Positions 1 to 7,835 are shown, numbered from the stretch's first letter. The stretch: DNA of 39,560 bases from Phascolarctobacterium sp. (GCA_030540395.1 JAUNWI010000013.1:1-39560), one strand, 5' to 3'. Program-made: numbers and translations. The notes: a model not told the origin generated them from the letters alone.

Positions 1-3
1 GTC

Positions 4-819
4 CTACCTTTCCTTCGTTTTGTTTAGATTATATTCGTTATAATAGTACATATAAGATTGCTTGAGATATGGATACTCTTCGAAATTCACTAGACTCATA
101 CTACCATCTTCTTTGTGATAGACTTTTATATTTTTATCATATATTATTGGAGCATTCTTACAATCCATTAAATATGCGTGAACTGCTTCTTCAAAAAACA
201 AAAACATTTCATCATCATATTTGAAATTTTTAGACACTATTTCCTTCGACATAATTAGAAAGCTTCCATGGCATGCATAAATCCTAGGTAGGTTGCTGTT
301 CCTATTAGCTATAAAAAATATTAATCTATATAATTTATTGATTAATACTCCTAGGTATACAAGTGAAATTAAATCATGCTTATAGCCTAAATACATTAGC
401 AATTCTATTAATTTTGATTTATATGGCCAGAAAGGATTCTGATTCTTACCACGACTAGTTATTATTCTAGGAGCTATACAGCTTCCCGACCTCTTCAGTT
501 GCTTAATAGATATATTAGTCTTTATTATAGTATCTGGATTACAAACAACAATGTATTGAAAGTCAAAATGCTCCATAGCAAATTTAATACCAATGTTATT
601 TCCGTACCCATATCCTTTATTCTCTATCAATAAATACTCATAGTTGTTATTTTTAGCATATTCTCTGATTGTTGATGAAGTGCTATCATCATAATATGCA
701 TCTACTACAACAACCTTAGAAGTACAATCAACATTAGATTGTATGCTTTCTTTTAAGTCCTTTAAATCTGCAAAGTTTCTATACACTAATACAACAAATA
801 CTATGTCAACTTGATTCAT
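4..819 (-). CDS. GT2 family glycosyltransferase (rhamnosyltransferase-like)
   Basis: Predicted cytoplasmic-face glycosyltransferase that adds a sugar to a lipid-linked surface polysaccharide; donor and acceptor cannot be read from sequence. The 271-residue protein has a GT-A style N-terminus, an N-K-G-x-G-x-G-N-N-x-G segment at residues 67-77, an N-P-D motif at 94-96 in the metal-binding position typical of rhamnosyltransferase-like GT2 enzymes, and an H-G-S-F-L-I-M ... F-F-E-E-A block at 184-212 that fits the acceptor/catalytic region. Start ATG is preceded by AAGGAAGAG. It follows the other GT2 gene by 14 bases and is the last gene of the polysaccharide locus visible; the locus probably continues beyond the window. 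The DNA is strongly AT-rich (28-35% GC by hand count), unlike the housekeeping genes to the right. Confidence 0.85.
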   Translation of the reverse strand: MNQVDIVFVVLVYRNFADLKDLKESIQSNVDCTSKVVVVDAYYDDSTSSTIREYAKNNNYEYLLIENKGYGYGNNIGIKFAMEHFDFQYIVVCNPDTIIKTNISIKQLKRSGSCIAPRIITSRGKNQNPFWPYKSKLIELLMYLGYKHDLISLVYLGVLINKLYRLIFFIANRNSNLPRIYACHGSFLIMSKEIVSKNFKYDDEMFLFFEEAVHAYLMDCKNAPIIYDKNIKVYHKEDGSMSLVNFEEYPYLKQSYMYYYNEYNLNKTKER

Positions 820-833
820 GTTCTCTTCCTTTT

Positions 834-1601
834 TTATTTAAGATACTTCATTAATGCATTCTTTACGAAGCATACCATGTTGTATAAAGCATTGATTTTC
901 CCAATTCCCATGTCATGTGTCTGTATATCCCATACCTGCTTAATGCTCTTGAATTTATTAGAACTTAAGGAACCCTTACTAATTCTGTATTTTACTAGAA
1001 CCTCGTTTATACCCTTGGCAACTACATTACCACGCAATAGCATTAACCAAGTAGCATAATCCTGCCCTCCGCGCCTAACAGGCATTCTAAAATCGCCAAG
1101 TTGATTACGATCAACAATTACTGATGACGTGGCGATCAATGTATTGTGCAATAGCAAGTTATAGTCACATTCCTCTGGAATCGACCTTTTACCTTTGATA
1201 ATCTTACTCTGCTCATCAATCATCTCGATGGCTGCATAACATAGTGGTGTACCTGTTGATTTCATCAAGTCGATTTGACATTTAGTTTTCTCAGGCATCC
1301 ACAAATCATCACTGTCAAGAAAAGCAACATATCGACCTTTAGCAATTTCTAAGGCTTTGTTCCTAGCAACACCGGCTCCCATATTCTTTTCTTGTAAGTG
1401 ATAAACAATGTTGGAGTACTTTTTCTTAAATGATTGAATAATCTGGGCAGAACTATCACTAGAGCAATCATCCACGAGTATAAACTCAATATTTTCATAC
1501 GTCTGAGCAACCATAGATTCTAGTGTTTGTTGAATAAAGCGCTCAGCATTATATACAGGAGTGATTACCGAAACTAAATCTTTAACAAATTTTCTTGACA
1601 T
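834..1601 (-). CDS. GT2 family glycosyltransferase
   Basis: Predicted inverting glycosyltransferase of family 2, acting in assembly of a polysaccharide repeat unit. The 255-residue protein begins with a standard GT-A opening (V-S-V-I-T-P-V-Y-N at 10-18), has V-D-D-C-S at 43-47, the D-x-D metal/nucleotide motif in L-D-S-D-D at 95-99, and a G-Q-D-Y-A-T-W segment at 179-185 in the position of the catalytic-base (E/Q)-D-x-x-x-W motif. No transmembrane domain is evident. It sits 12 bases downstream of the class IV aminotransferase and 14 bases upstream of the second GT2, in a single operon. The sugar transferred is unknown. Confidence 0.88.
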   Translation of the reverse strand: MSRKFVKDLVSVITPVYNAERFIQQTLESMVAQTYENIEFILVDDCSSDSSAQIIQSFKKKYSNIVYHLQEKNMGAGVARNKALEIAKGRYVAFLDSDDLWMPEKTKCQIDLMKSTGTPLCYAAIEMIDEQSKIIKGKRSIPEECDYNLLLHNTLIATSSVIVDRNQLGDFRMPVRRGGQDYATWLMLLRGNVVAKGINEVLVKYRISKGSLSSNKFKSIKQVWDIQTHDMGIGKINALYNMVCFVKNALMKYLK

Positions 1602-1613
1602 TTTACACCCGTT

Positions 1614-2540
1614 TTAATAAATACTAGTTATCCAATCTTTAAAGTTACCATCTTTTCCTTGTGCAATCTTCAGATAAGTAATGTGCAAATCCTTAGTTAT
1701 TACTCCAGTATCTCCATTGCCAATTATATACTTATCAATTGATAACACTGGTGTAATCTCCATAGCCGAACCGCAAAGGAAAGCTTCATCGCATGTGTAC
1801 AACTCTGTTCTATCGATCGTTCTATCAACTACTTTATAGCCATTCGCTAAGGCAATTTTAATGATGGAATCTCTAGTAATGCTTTCTAACACGCTATCAG
1901 TAAGTTGCGGAGTGATAATACATCCATCCTTCACCATAAAGAAACAAGAGCCAGGGCCTTCTGCTACCTTGCCAAACTCATTTAAGAATATGCATGTATC
2001 ATATCCATTGCGTAGCGCCTCTCTTTGGCCTACTCTGCTATTAATATAATTTGCACCGCATTTTATGCGAGGGGACAATGTCTCATCGCTAATTCTTCTC
2101 CAAGAAGTAACACAGCAATTAAGACCTTTTTTGTTATACTCTGCACTGGTCTTCCCACGCGGAATGGGTGCAACAAACATCTCAACAGGACCTTCAGAGC
2201 CCCAGGAACCAAAACCATCTACAAACAGCGTTTGCCGTACTGACAAGTTTTCTTTATACTCATTAGCCTTAATAACATCTACCAGAGCCTTAGTGAAATC
2301 CTCAATAGTGTATTTGCAATCTAATTGAATTAGCTTTGCAGAGCGTAATAATCTCTCATAATGTGCTTGAAGGCGAAAAGCATATAATTGTTGCTCTTCC
2401 TCATTCCAATAGCAAGGAATACCTTCAAAAACATTTAATCCAAATTGAGACGTAGGTGCCAAAACATTAATCTTAGCGTCATTAACGTTTAAAATTTCTC
2501 CTTTAAACCAAATTCTTCTGTTTGCAACATCATATTTCAT
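1614..2540 (-). CDS. class IV PLP aminotransferase, branched-chain aminotransferase-like
   Basis: Pyridoxal-phosphate aminotransferase of fold type IV, closest in motif pattern to IlvE. In 308 residues it shows V-F-E-G-I at 37-41, the Schiff-base lysine in S-P-R-I-K (Lys160), E-G-P-G-S-C-F-F at 194-201 and the downstream T-P. The F-E-G-I pattern favours a branched-chain (L) enzyme over D-amino-acid transaminase, but substrate is not decidable by eye. SD GGAGGGG lies well placed before ATG. A housekeeping ilvE would not be expected inside a polysaccharide operon between a sugar transferase and glycosyltransferases, so a dedicated role in making an amino component of the surface polymer is inferred, probably together with the aldolase-like and decarboxylase-like genes upstream. 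It is not of the DegT/sugar-aminotransferase family. Confidence 0.85.
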   Translation of the reverse strand: MKYDVANRRIWFKGEILNVNDAKINVLAPTSQFGLNVFEGIPCYWNEEEQQLYAFRLQAHYERLLRSAKLIQLDCKYTIEDFTKALVDVIKANEYKENLSVRQTLFVDGFGSWGSEGPVEMFVAPIPRGKTSAEYNKKGLNCCVTSWRRISDETLSPRIKCGANYINSRVGQREALRNGYDTCIFLNEFGKVAEGPGSCFFMVKDGCIITPQLTDSVLESITRDSIIKIALANGYKVVDRTIDRTELYTCDEAFLCGSAMEITPVLSIDKYIIGNGDTGVITKDLHITYLKIAQGKDGNFKDWITSIY

Positions 2541-2557
2541 GACTTACCCCTCCATTT

Positions 2558-3241
2558 TTAATCAGGTATATGAGCTATACGGATGATTTCTTCTTCCTCT
2601 AGCTTGGCAGCTTCCGCATCAGAGAGGCTGTCATCTTTTTTATTTTCGTAGATATCCTCTTTTTTGAATACCTTGAGAACTGTCTCAACTATGATCTTTA
2701 AATCTAGCAAAAAACCATATTTCTTAAAATCATCTACATACTGATTATCATAATTCACCTTATCATTCCAAGAGATATCGTTTCTGCCTTTCACTTGTGC
2801 TAGACCTGTCAATCCAGCCTTTACCTCAAATCTCTTTTTAAATCTTTTATTTAATGTTTCAAAATCGCCCAATTCGTATGTTACACACGGTCTAGGGCCA
2901 ACAACTGACATATCTCCCATAAATATATTGAATAACTGCGGTAATTCATCTATGCTAGAGTTTCTTAAAAATCTTCCTACCTTAGTAACACGAGGGTCGT
3001 TTTCGTAATTAAATAAGCCTGCACCCATGCTTTCGGCATTTACTACCATAGAACGAAATTTATACATTTCAAACACTCTTCCATTAGTAGTTCTTCTACC
3101 CTGCTTAAAGAAAATAGGTCCCTCAGAATCTCTCTTTATAGCAATTGCTACACCAATCCACAATGGCATAAAGAGTACTATTGCTATTCCTGAAGATACT
3201 AAGTCAAAAACTCTTTTTATAAATAAATTAAAACTCAGCAT
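2558..3241 (-). CDS. undecaprenyl-phosphate sugar-phosphate transferase (PglC/WcaJ-type)
   Basis: Initiating enzyme for polysaccharide or glycan synthesis: transfers a sugar-1-phosphate from a nucleotide sugar to undecaprenyl phosphate at the inner membrane. The 227-residue short (PglC-like) form has K-R-V-F-D at 9-13, a membrane-inserted hydrophobic helix at about 14-36, P-I-F-F-K-Q at 42-47, Y-K-F-R-S-M at 60-65, the catalytic Asp-Glu in S-I-D-E-L-P-Q-L (98-99) and G-P-R-P at 115-118. The last ~30 residues form a charged acidic extension (K-K-D-D ... L-E-E-E-E) that is not part of the core family. It lies 12 bases downstream of the PLP decarboxylase-like gene. With the 4,6-dehydratase encoded at the head of the operon, a diacetylated or 6-deoxy-N-acetyl sugar is a plausible first residue (inference). 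Confidence 0.92.
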   Translation of the reverse strand: MLSFNLFIKRVFDLVSSGIAIVLFMPLWIGVAIAIKRDSEGPIFFKQGRRTTNGRVFEMYKFRSMVVNAESMGAGLFNYENDPRVTKVGRFLRNSSIDELPQLFNIFMGDMSVVGPRPCVTYELGDFETLNKRFKKRFEVKAGLTGLAQVKGRNDISWNDKVNYDNQYVDDFKKYGFLLDLKIIVETVLKVFKKEDIYENKKDDSLSDAEAAKLEEEEIIRIAHIPD

Positions 3242-3253
3242 TACATTACCTCA

Positions 3254-4465
3254 TCAATAGTTATATGTATGGAAAATATCGTCAAATGTTTCTTTCTTTT
3301 TGATCAGCTCTACTTTATTACCAGTCGGGTCTATAATCGGAAAATTAGGAAGAATAAAAGGAGGCTTCATGACAATGGAATAGGACCCGCAATTACTAAT
3401 CACAATCACATCTCCAACTGATAATGGTCCATTATATCCCTTATAAAGAACATCTCCCTCAATACAAGTAAAGCCTACAATATCCATATTCTCATACTCA
3501 TGGGTATCAATTCCCAAATGTAAAATCTCTATAGGAGGATTTACACCACCCATGCTGATATTTTTCTGACTACCTAAAACTGTGGCAAAGGCCTTACCTC
3601 TTACCTTCTTTATAGCCATAACGGTACCGACAAATTTCATACAATCGCCAACTAAGGCTGAACCTGGCTCTATTATCAGTTCAGGCTTTTTGACCTCATG
3701 TGCGAACCGGTCAGCAAACACCTTAGCAGCTGCTTCAGCATAATCGGAGTAATTAGGAATTTTGAAAGAAAACTGCTCCTCTAATTCCTTGACCATTTTT
3801 CCGAACAAACCACCACCGATATCTACCCTGTCAGGAATAATACATATGCGGTCAATCAAATCAACCATGCCTTTTGCTCTTGCAGGCCAGTAATCTATTT
3901 GCCTTTTTGCAAAATGACAATGCAGGTTTATAAACTTAATATTATCGGTATTTGTTACTATTTCTAACGCTTGCTTAAACTCGTTACTTTCTATATCAAA
4001 ACCAAAACGAGATATCACACCATCTTTAACATCATAATTACAGCGTAAACCTACATTTAGAACTTTCTCACAATGATTTGTAGCCATCTCTTTTATTAAA
4101 AGAGCCTCATCAATAGAGTCAATATTTACTGTGCCACCAGAGAGAAGGAATTTTTCCATGTATTCCTTATTCTTGGTAGGCCCATTCCATATAATCCTCT
4201 CATGAGATACACCTATTCTCAAAGCAAGCTCCAATTCCATCTCAGATACGACCTCAGCATAGCCACCAAGCTCATCAACTATCTTACAAAGTTTCGGAGT
4301 ATAGTTTGTTTTATAAGAGTAAGCAATGTTGAAATTTGGATAAACTGCGCTAAATGCAGCTTTTAATTCCTTGAAGTTCTTCCTAAACTGCTCCGAATCA
4401 AGAAGATAAAAGGCATCACCATATTCTTCCTTCAGTTTTTTTACCATATCATTAGATACAATCAT
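3254..4465 (-). CDS. PLP-dependent decarboxylase, diaminopimelate/ornithine decarboxylase-like (fold III)
   Basis: Fold type III PLP decarboxylase related to LysA. In 403 residues: PLP lysine in A-Y-S-Y-K-T-N (Lys52), H-C-H at 182-184, glycine-rich D-I-G-G-G-L at 215-220, E-P-G-S-A-L-V-G-D at 266-274, the dimer-interface cysteine in G-F-T-C-I-E-G-D (Cys334) and PLP-facing Tyr362 in N-C-G-S-Y-S. The residues after that tyrosine (M-K-P-P-F) differ from the M-S-S-N-Y-N of true DapDC, arguing for another substrate. It starts at an ATG overlapping the upstream stop (ATGA), with AGGAG just before, so it is translationally coupled to the aldolase-like gene. Family enzymes decarboxylate diaminopimelate at its D-centre or basic L-amino acids, or make carboxy-polyamines. 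Location in a polysaccharide locus suggests it makes an amine building block (inference). Confidence 0.85.
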   Translation of the reverse strand: MIVSNDMVKKLKEEYGDAFYLLDSEQFRKNFKELKAAFSAVYPNFNIAYSYKTNYTPKLCKIVDELGGYAEVVSEMELELALRIGVSHERIIWNGPTKNKEYMEKFLLSGGTVNIDSIDEALLIKEMATNHCEKVLNVGLRCNYDVKDGVISRFGFDIESNEFKQALEIVTNTDNIKFINLHCHFAKRQIDYWPARAKGMVDLIDRICIIPDRVDIGGGLFGKMVKELEEQFSFKIPNYSDYAEAAAKVFADRFAHEVKKPELIIEPGSALVGDCMKFVGTVMAIKKVRGKAFATVLGSQKNISMGGVNPPIEILHLGIDTHEYENMDIVGFTCIEGDVLYKGYNGPLSVGDVIVISNCGSYSIVMKPPFILPNFPIIDPTGNKVELIKKKETFDDIFHTYNY

Positions 4466-5292
4466 TTTTTCTCCTTAATGCTCTTAACAATTCGATCAAC
4501 AGATTCTTTTACATAATGGATATTTTCTTTGAATTCTTCCTGAGTTGCATTTTTTAGAGACTCTTCATATGCTCTCAGAGCTTTCATATTGTCTCTGAAT
4601 ATAGGCTCCGCATCATCGATACAATTCAAACTATCAACATTACAGAAGCTTCTTGATAAAATGGCCCTTGTAGAACCCAATCTATAATGTTCCATGATAA
4701 TACGTTCTGCTGGTAAGGTACCTTCTCCAACTCGCGCAATTCCACCAAAACCATATGGCAAGCCTGAAGAACCGATTTTCTTACAAATCTTCTCCACTGT
4801 ACCATCTGCTAGCAGTTCAAACATAAATGTCATTCCATAAGCAAGATGCAAATCATTTAAGCCAATGTGCATTTCGTCTATTCCTTTGATAGCTAAAACC
4901 TCATCCAAGCACTCCAAACCTTCTTTCGTTTCTAAAAGCAAGGTGGTTTTTGCTCTTCCTGCAACTGTATCAACGAAGTGTTGTACATCACTAGTTGACT
5001 TCCACATAGGCAACATAATCATGTCAGCGCCTGCCGCAACTACTTCATTTATTTCATGCTTAGATTTTTCATTCCAAGGATTTACGCGTACCAGCATTTC
5101 TGAAGTAGTCAATAAGGGCTTAATAACACGTATATCATTAATACAGTGTTTTGATTTAACTGTATTTAGTCCTTTTTGTCTTTCTTCTTTGCCCAATGTT
5201 TCTAAATCCACCCAAACCCTATCCACGCCATATTTTTGTGCAATCTGGGCAATAACAGGATTATTGGTGATATACATTAAAGTTAAAGCCAT
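4462..5292 (-). CDS. HpcH/HpaI aldolase / citrate lyase beta-like protein
   Basis: TIM-barrel protein of the HpcH/HpaI-CitE superfamily, whose members cleave or form C-C bonds next to pyruvate- or acyl-CoA-type enolates with a divalent metal. The 276 residues show D-L-E at 29-31, Arg69 in V-R-V-N-P, the metal-ligand glutamate E121 in L-L-E-T-K-E-G-L and aspartate D147 in G-L-N-D-L, with the family spacing. HpaI-type aldolases carry His after the Asp-x-Glu (D-x-E-H); here it is Thr32, so the catalytic base is missing or replaced. The C-terminal ~50 residues are charged and helical. It overlaps the decarboxylase start by 4 bases and follows the dehydratase by 3 bases. Function within the polysaccharide locus is unknown; a pyruvate aldol or lyase step is inferred from family only. 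Confidence 0.8.
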   Translation of the reverse strand: MALTLMYITNNPVIAQIAQKYGVDRVWVDLETLGKEERQKGLNTVKSKHCINDIRVIKPLLTTSEMLVRVNPWNEKSKHEINEVVAAGADMIMLPMWKSTSDVQHFVDTVAGRAKTTLLLETKEGLECLDEVLAIKGIDEMHIGLNDLHLAYGMTFMFELLADGTVEKICKKIGSSGLPYGFGGIARVGEGTLPAERIIMEHYRLGSTRAILSRSFCNVDSLNCIDDAEPIFRDNMKALRAYEESLKNATQEEFKENIHYVKESVDRIVKSIKEKK

Positions 5293-5295
5293 ATT

Positions 5296-7281
5296 TTACC
5301 TCGTAAATTTTACTATCTTCACATTCTGCATCTCAGCGGACTGAGCTGCTTTGCAATTAACCTCTTCCGGAGTCTTGTAGGTTGGAACTACCTTGTGCAT
5401 GGCATCCCTAATAGTCTCATCATCATTGGACTGCAAAGCCTCCTGCAAAACCTGTAGCCTATTATTGAGGTCATCCATACTAATAGGCTCGTCCTTTTCA
5501 ATGAAAATCAAATCATTGTCAGTCTTGTGCAGAGTCTCACTCTTCACAAGCAGCTCTTCATAGAGCTTCTCACCGGGGCGCAGGCCAGTTTCGATAATAT
5601 CGATATCCTTAAAAGACTCCAAGCCGCTCAGCTTGATCATGTTCACAGCTAAGTCGTAAATCTTCACAGGTTGGCCCATATCCAGTACGAAGAGCTCGCC
5701 GTTTTTAGCAATGGCACCACTGTGCAGTACAAGCTGGCTTGCTTCCGGAATGGTCATAAAGTAGCGGATGATGCGCTTATCTGTCAGCGTGATGGGTCCG
5801 CCATTAGCAATCTGCCGCTTGAACAGCGGAATGACGCTGCCGGCGCTGCCAAGCACATTGCCAAAGCGCGTGTCGCTGAACACAACCTTGTTGCCCTTTT
5901 GGGCGGAATGCGCGCGAGCAATAATCTCGCACATGCGCTTAGTCGCTCCCATGATATTGGTGGGATTCACAGCCTTATCTGTGGAAACCATCATGAAGCG
6001 CTGAGCGTTGTACTCTTCGCAGAGCTGAATCACATTCAGCGTGCCGAAAACATTGTTCTCCACCGCCTCGATGCAATTCTTCTCCATCAAGGGCACATGC
6101 TTGTGAGCAGCAGCGTGGATGACGATTTGCGGATGGTATTCCTCCATCACCCGCTCCATAGCAGTCCGACTGCAAATAGAAGCAATCTCCACCTTGAAAT
6201 TCAGCTTTTGGCCATATAATAAGCGCAGCTCCTGCTGCAGGTCGTAAACACCATTTTCGTAAATATCCAGAGCAATAATCTGCTTCGGCTCCATCTTGGC
6301 CAACTGGCGACAGAGCTCGCTGCCAATGCTGCCACCGCCACCGGTGACCAGAATAACCTTGTTCTTGTAATAGTTATTCACCAGCTCACTGTTCACCACA
6401 ATAGGCTGACGGAAGAGCAGCTCATCAATATCAAACTCGCGCAGCATGCGCTTGCCGCTTTTGGTCACGTCTGCAACGGAAAAATCATATACCTTTACCT
6501 TGTAGCCAGCGGATTTATACAGCTTAAAAAGGCTGTCCTTTTTCGTGTTGATAATATTAGTAATGGCGAAAACAATCTCTTGCACGCCGTAATCTTTCAA
6601 ATCCTCTAAGGATTCCTCGCCCTCAGCGAGAACTGGCAGGCCCATAACCTCGCGCCCAGTTTTGCTTTCATCCTGATCGATAAAGCAAACTGGTACGTAA
6701 GCAGCACTGTCGTTGCTCAAAAGCTCATCTGCCAAAACGGCGCCCAAACGTCCTGCTCCCAAAATAGCAATGCGGATGCGCTTGTGCTCATTGCGACGCT
6801 CCTTGATTACATTGTCACCAGCGAACAAGAGCAGCAGCCAACGTAAGAATTCGCCCTTCTTCGTCCTGCGCACGCCAAAGCGGTAGCAATAACGATACAT
6901 CAAGCGCATGCCCACAGCACCCAAAAGATTCAGCAGGATGATAATCAGCCAGCGTTGGCTCGTCATCCCCTCTAGCTGCAGGCCGTACTTCACCAGAAAA
7001 TACCCCAGCAAAGCAAACAAATCCGTGGCAAAAAGGCGCATATACACATGCACGCCGCCATAGCGGATGATCATGCTATACACGCCGCCCACAGTGCGGC
7101 ACACCAAAAGGCACAGCAGCGTCATCAAAATCGCTACCAGTGATTCACTGAGCGTGCTGGCCTCCTGACCATAAGCGCTCACGATGAAAATAATGACAGC
7201 AACATAAATCACTGCATCATAAAACATCAGCTGCCAGCGAATCTTCATCTTGGAAATATTAAACAAACTCCCTAAACCCAT
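5296..7281 (-). CDS. membrane NDP-sugar 4,6-dehydratase (CapD/PglF/FlaA1-like)
   Basis: Long-form nucleotide-sugar epimerase/dehydratase of 661 residues, likely UDP-GlcNAc 4,6-dehydratase producing a 4-keto-6-deoxy sugar for surface glycan. Order: four hydrophobic segments between ~18 and ~130; a Rossmann domain with G-A-G-R-L-G at 175-180; a second, catalytic SDR domain with T-G-G-G-G-S-I-G at 313-320, H-A-A-A-H-K-H-V at 389-396, and S-T-D-K-A (433-437) followed by M444-x-x-x-K448. Methionine in place of the SDR tyrosine is a hallmark of the PglF/FlaA1 dehydratases. First gene of the polysaccharide operon, behind promoter 7441-7469. Its central part is about 55-62% GC by block counts whereas genes downstream are near 30-35%, so it may belong to the conserved backbone and the rest to a variable cassette. 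Confidence 0.92.
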   Translation of the reverse strand: MGLGSLFNISKMKIRWQLMFYDAVIYVAVIIFIVSAYGQEASTLSESLVAILMTLLCLLVCRTVGGVYSMIIRYGGVHVYMRLFATDLFALLGYFLVKYGLQLEGMTSQRWLIIILLNLLGAVGMRLMYRYCYRFGVRRTKKGEFLRWLLLLFAGDNVIKERRNEHKRIRIAILGAGRLGAVLADELLSNDSAAYVPVCFIDQDESKTGREVMGLPVLAEGEESLEDLKDYGVQEIVFAITNIINTKKDSLFKLYKSAGYKVKVYDFSVADVTKSGKRMLREFDIDELLFRQPIVVNSELVNNYYKNKVILVTGGGGSIGSELCRQLAKMEPKQIIALDIYENGVYDLQQELRLLYGQKLNFKVEIASICSRTAMERVMEEYHPQIVIHAAAHKHVPLMEKNCIEAVENNVFGTLNVIQLCEEYNAQRFMMVSTDKAVNPTNIMGATKRMCEIIARAHSAQKGNKVVFSDTRFGNVLGSAGSVIPLFKRQIANGGPITLTDKRIIRYFMTIPEASQLVLHSGAIAKNGELFVLDMGQPVKIYDLAVNMIKLSGLESFKDIDIIETGLRPGEKLYEELLVKSETLHKTDNDLIFIEKDEPISMDDLNNRLQVLQEALQSNDDETIRDAMHKVVPTYKTPEEVNCKAAQSAEMQNVKIVKFTR

Positions 7282-7434
7282 ACATCATCTTCCTTAATTC
7301 AGCTCACTTAAAGTAGCTTCCTTAGCGAATACTCGTTCCTCATGCGTTGTTCAAAACCTACATTTTAATCAATCCTGTACGCTTCCTTCATGATTATCCA
7401 TTCTATAATTCTATGATATTCTAAAGTGATATTA
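7282..7434 (-). promoter_or_regulatory. long 5' leader of polysaccharide operon
   Basis: About 155 nt separate the predicted transcription start from the dehydratase ATG. The segment is AT-rich near the start and contains two very short reading frames (8 and 11 codons) without clear SD. I see no strong hairpin, terminator or ops/JUMPstart motif. The remaining part of this 7282-7637 gene-free stretch holds the promoter at 7441-7469 and the two tRNA terminators. Confidence 0.4.
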
Positions 7435-7440
7435 TATATA

Positions 7441-7469
7441 ATTATACACTCACACAATCTGTAAGTCAA
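7441..7469 (-). promoter_or_regulatory. promoter of polysaccharide operon
   Basis: Read on the minus strand: TTGACT, 17-base spacer, TATAAT. Five of six matches at -35 and a perfect -10 at optimal spacing. It points into the dehydratase gene and lies just downstream of the tRNA-Pro terminators, so it is the expected sigma-70-type promoter for the whole locus. Confidence 0.8.
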
Positions 7470-7516
7470 TACAATTTACGAACTACTACTGCCACAAAAT
7501 GTGCAAGATATAGCAC

Positions 7517-7551
7517 AAAAAAAGCCCGAGCCTGACAAGTACAAACTCGGG
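7517..7551 (-). terminator. second (distal) terminator after tRNA-Pro
   Basis: On the minus strand CCCGAG (7551-7546) pairs with CTCGGG (7530-7525) and is followed by C and seven T. It lies 40 bases past the first terminator and insulates the polysaccharide promoter from upstream transcription. Confidence 0.75.
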
Positions 7552-7590
7552 ACAATAAAAAGCCTAAATATGAAATTTCTTCTAAACAAA

Positions 7591-7627
7591 ATAAAAACCG
7601 TTACATCAGCTTGCACCAATGTAACGG
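7591..7627 (-). terminator. first terminator after tRNA-Pro
   Basis: On the minus strand a perfect 9-base stem, CCGTTACAT (7627-7619) with ATGTAACGG (7606-7598), followed by TTTTTATTTT. Canonical intrinsic terminator 11 bases past the tRNA CCA end. Since thrB has no clear terminator of its own, this may also end the hom-thrB transcript. Confidence 0.88.
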
Positions 7628-7637
7628 CTAAATGTCG

Positions 7638-7714
7638 TGGTCGGAGCGGCGGGATTCGAACCCACGACCTCTTCCACCCCAAGGAAGCGCTCTACCAAAC
7701 TGAGCCACGCCCCG
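7638..7714 (-). tRNA. tRNA-Pro (anticodon GGG)
   Basis: A 77-nt cloverleaf with encoded CCA. Acceptor arms CGGGGCG and CGCTCCG pair with one G-U; D-arm begins GGCTC; anticodon stem CTTCC/GGAAG encloses the 7-base loop TTGGGGT, giving anticodon GGG; the T-arm contains GTTCGAATC. Discriminator base is A. It has its own promoter at 7753-7781 and tandem terminators downstream. Leader AAATGT and trailer ACATTT are complementary (see findings). Confidence 0.96.
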
Positions 7715-7752
7715 ACATTTTGGGTTGTTGCTGTTCATCAGCAACATGTAAG

Positions 7753-7781
7753 ATTATACTGTATTATGGTAGAAAAGTCAA
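7753..7781 (-). promoter_or_regulatory. promoter of tRNA-Pro
   Basis: Minus strand TTGACT, 17-base spacer, TATAAT. The -10 ends about 38 bases upstream of the mature tRNA 5' end. Lies in the 121-base gap after thrB, where I see no convincing thrB terminator. Confidence 0.85.
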
Positions 7782-7835
7782 GCACTTTTTCAAGCTTTTC
7801 CCGATAATTTTCTGAAATCACCAGAGCCTTGCGCT

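Noticed and set aside
7476..7682. Open frames crossing the tRNA-Pro gene on either strand
   Set aside because: They overlap a convincing tRNA and two terminators and have no SD.
7638..7714. tRNA-Pro as an integration (att) site for the AT-rich polysaccharide locus
   Set aside because: No integrase and no second copy of the tRNA 3' end is visible in the window.
7782..7835. Terminator directly after thrB
   Set aside because: Only a 4-bp AAGC/GCTT stem can be formed; the repeated CAAGC motifs are direct, not inverted.
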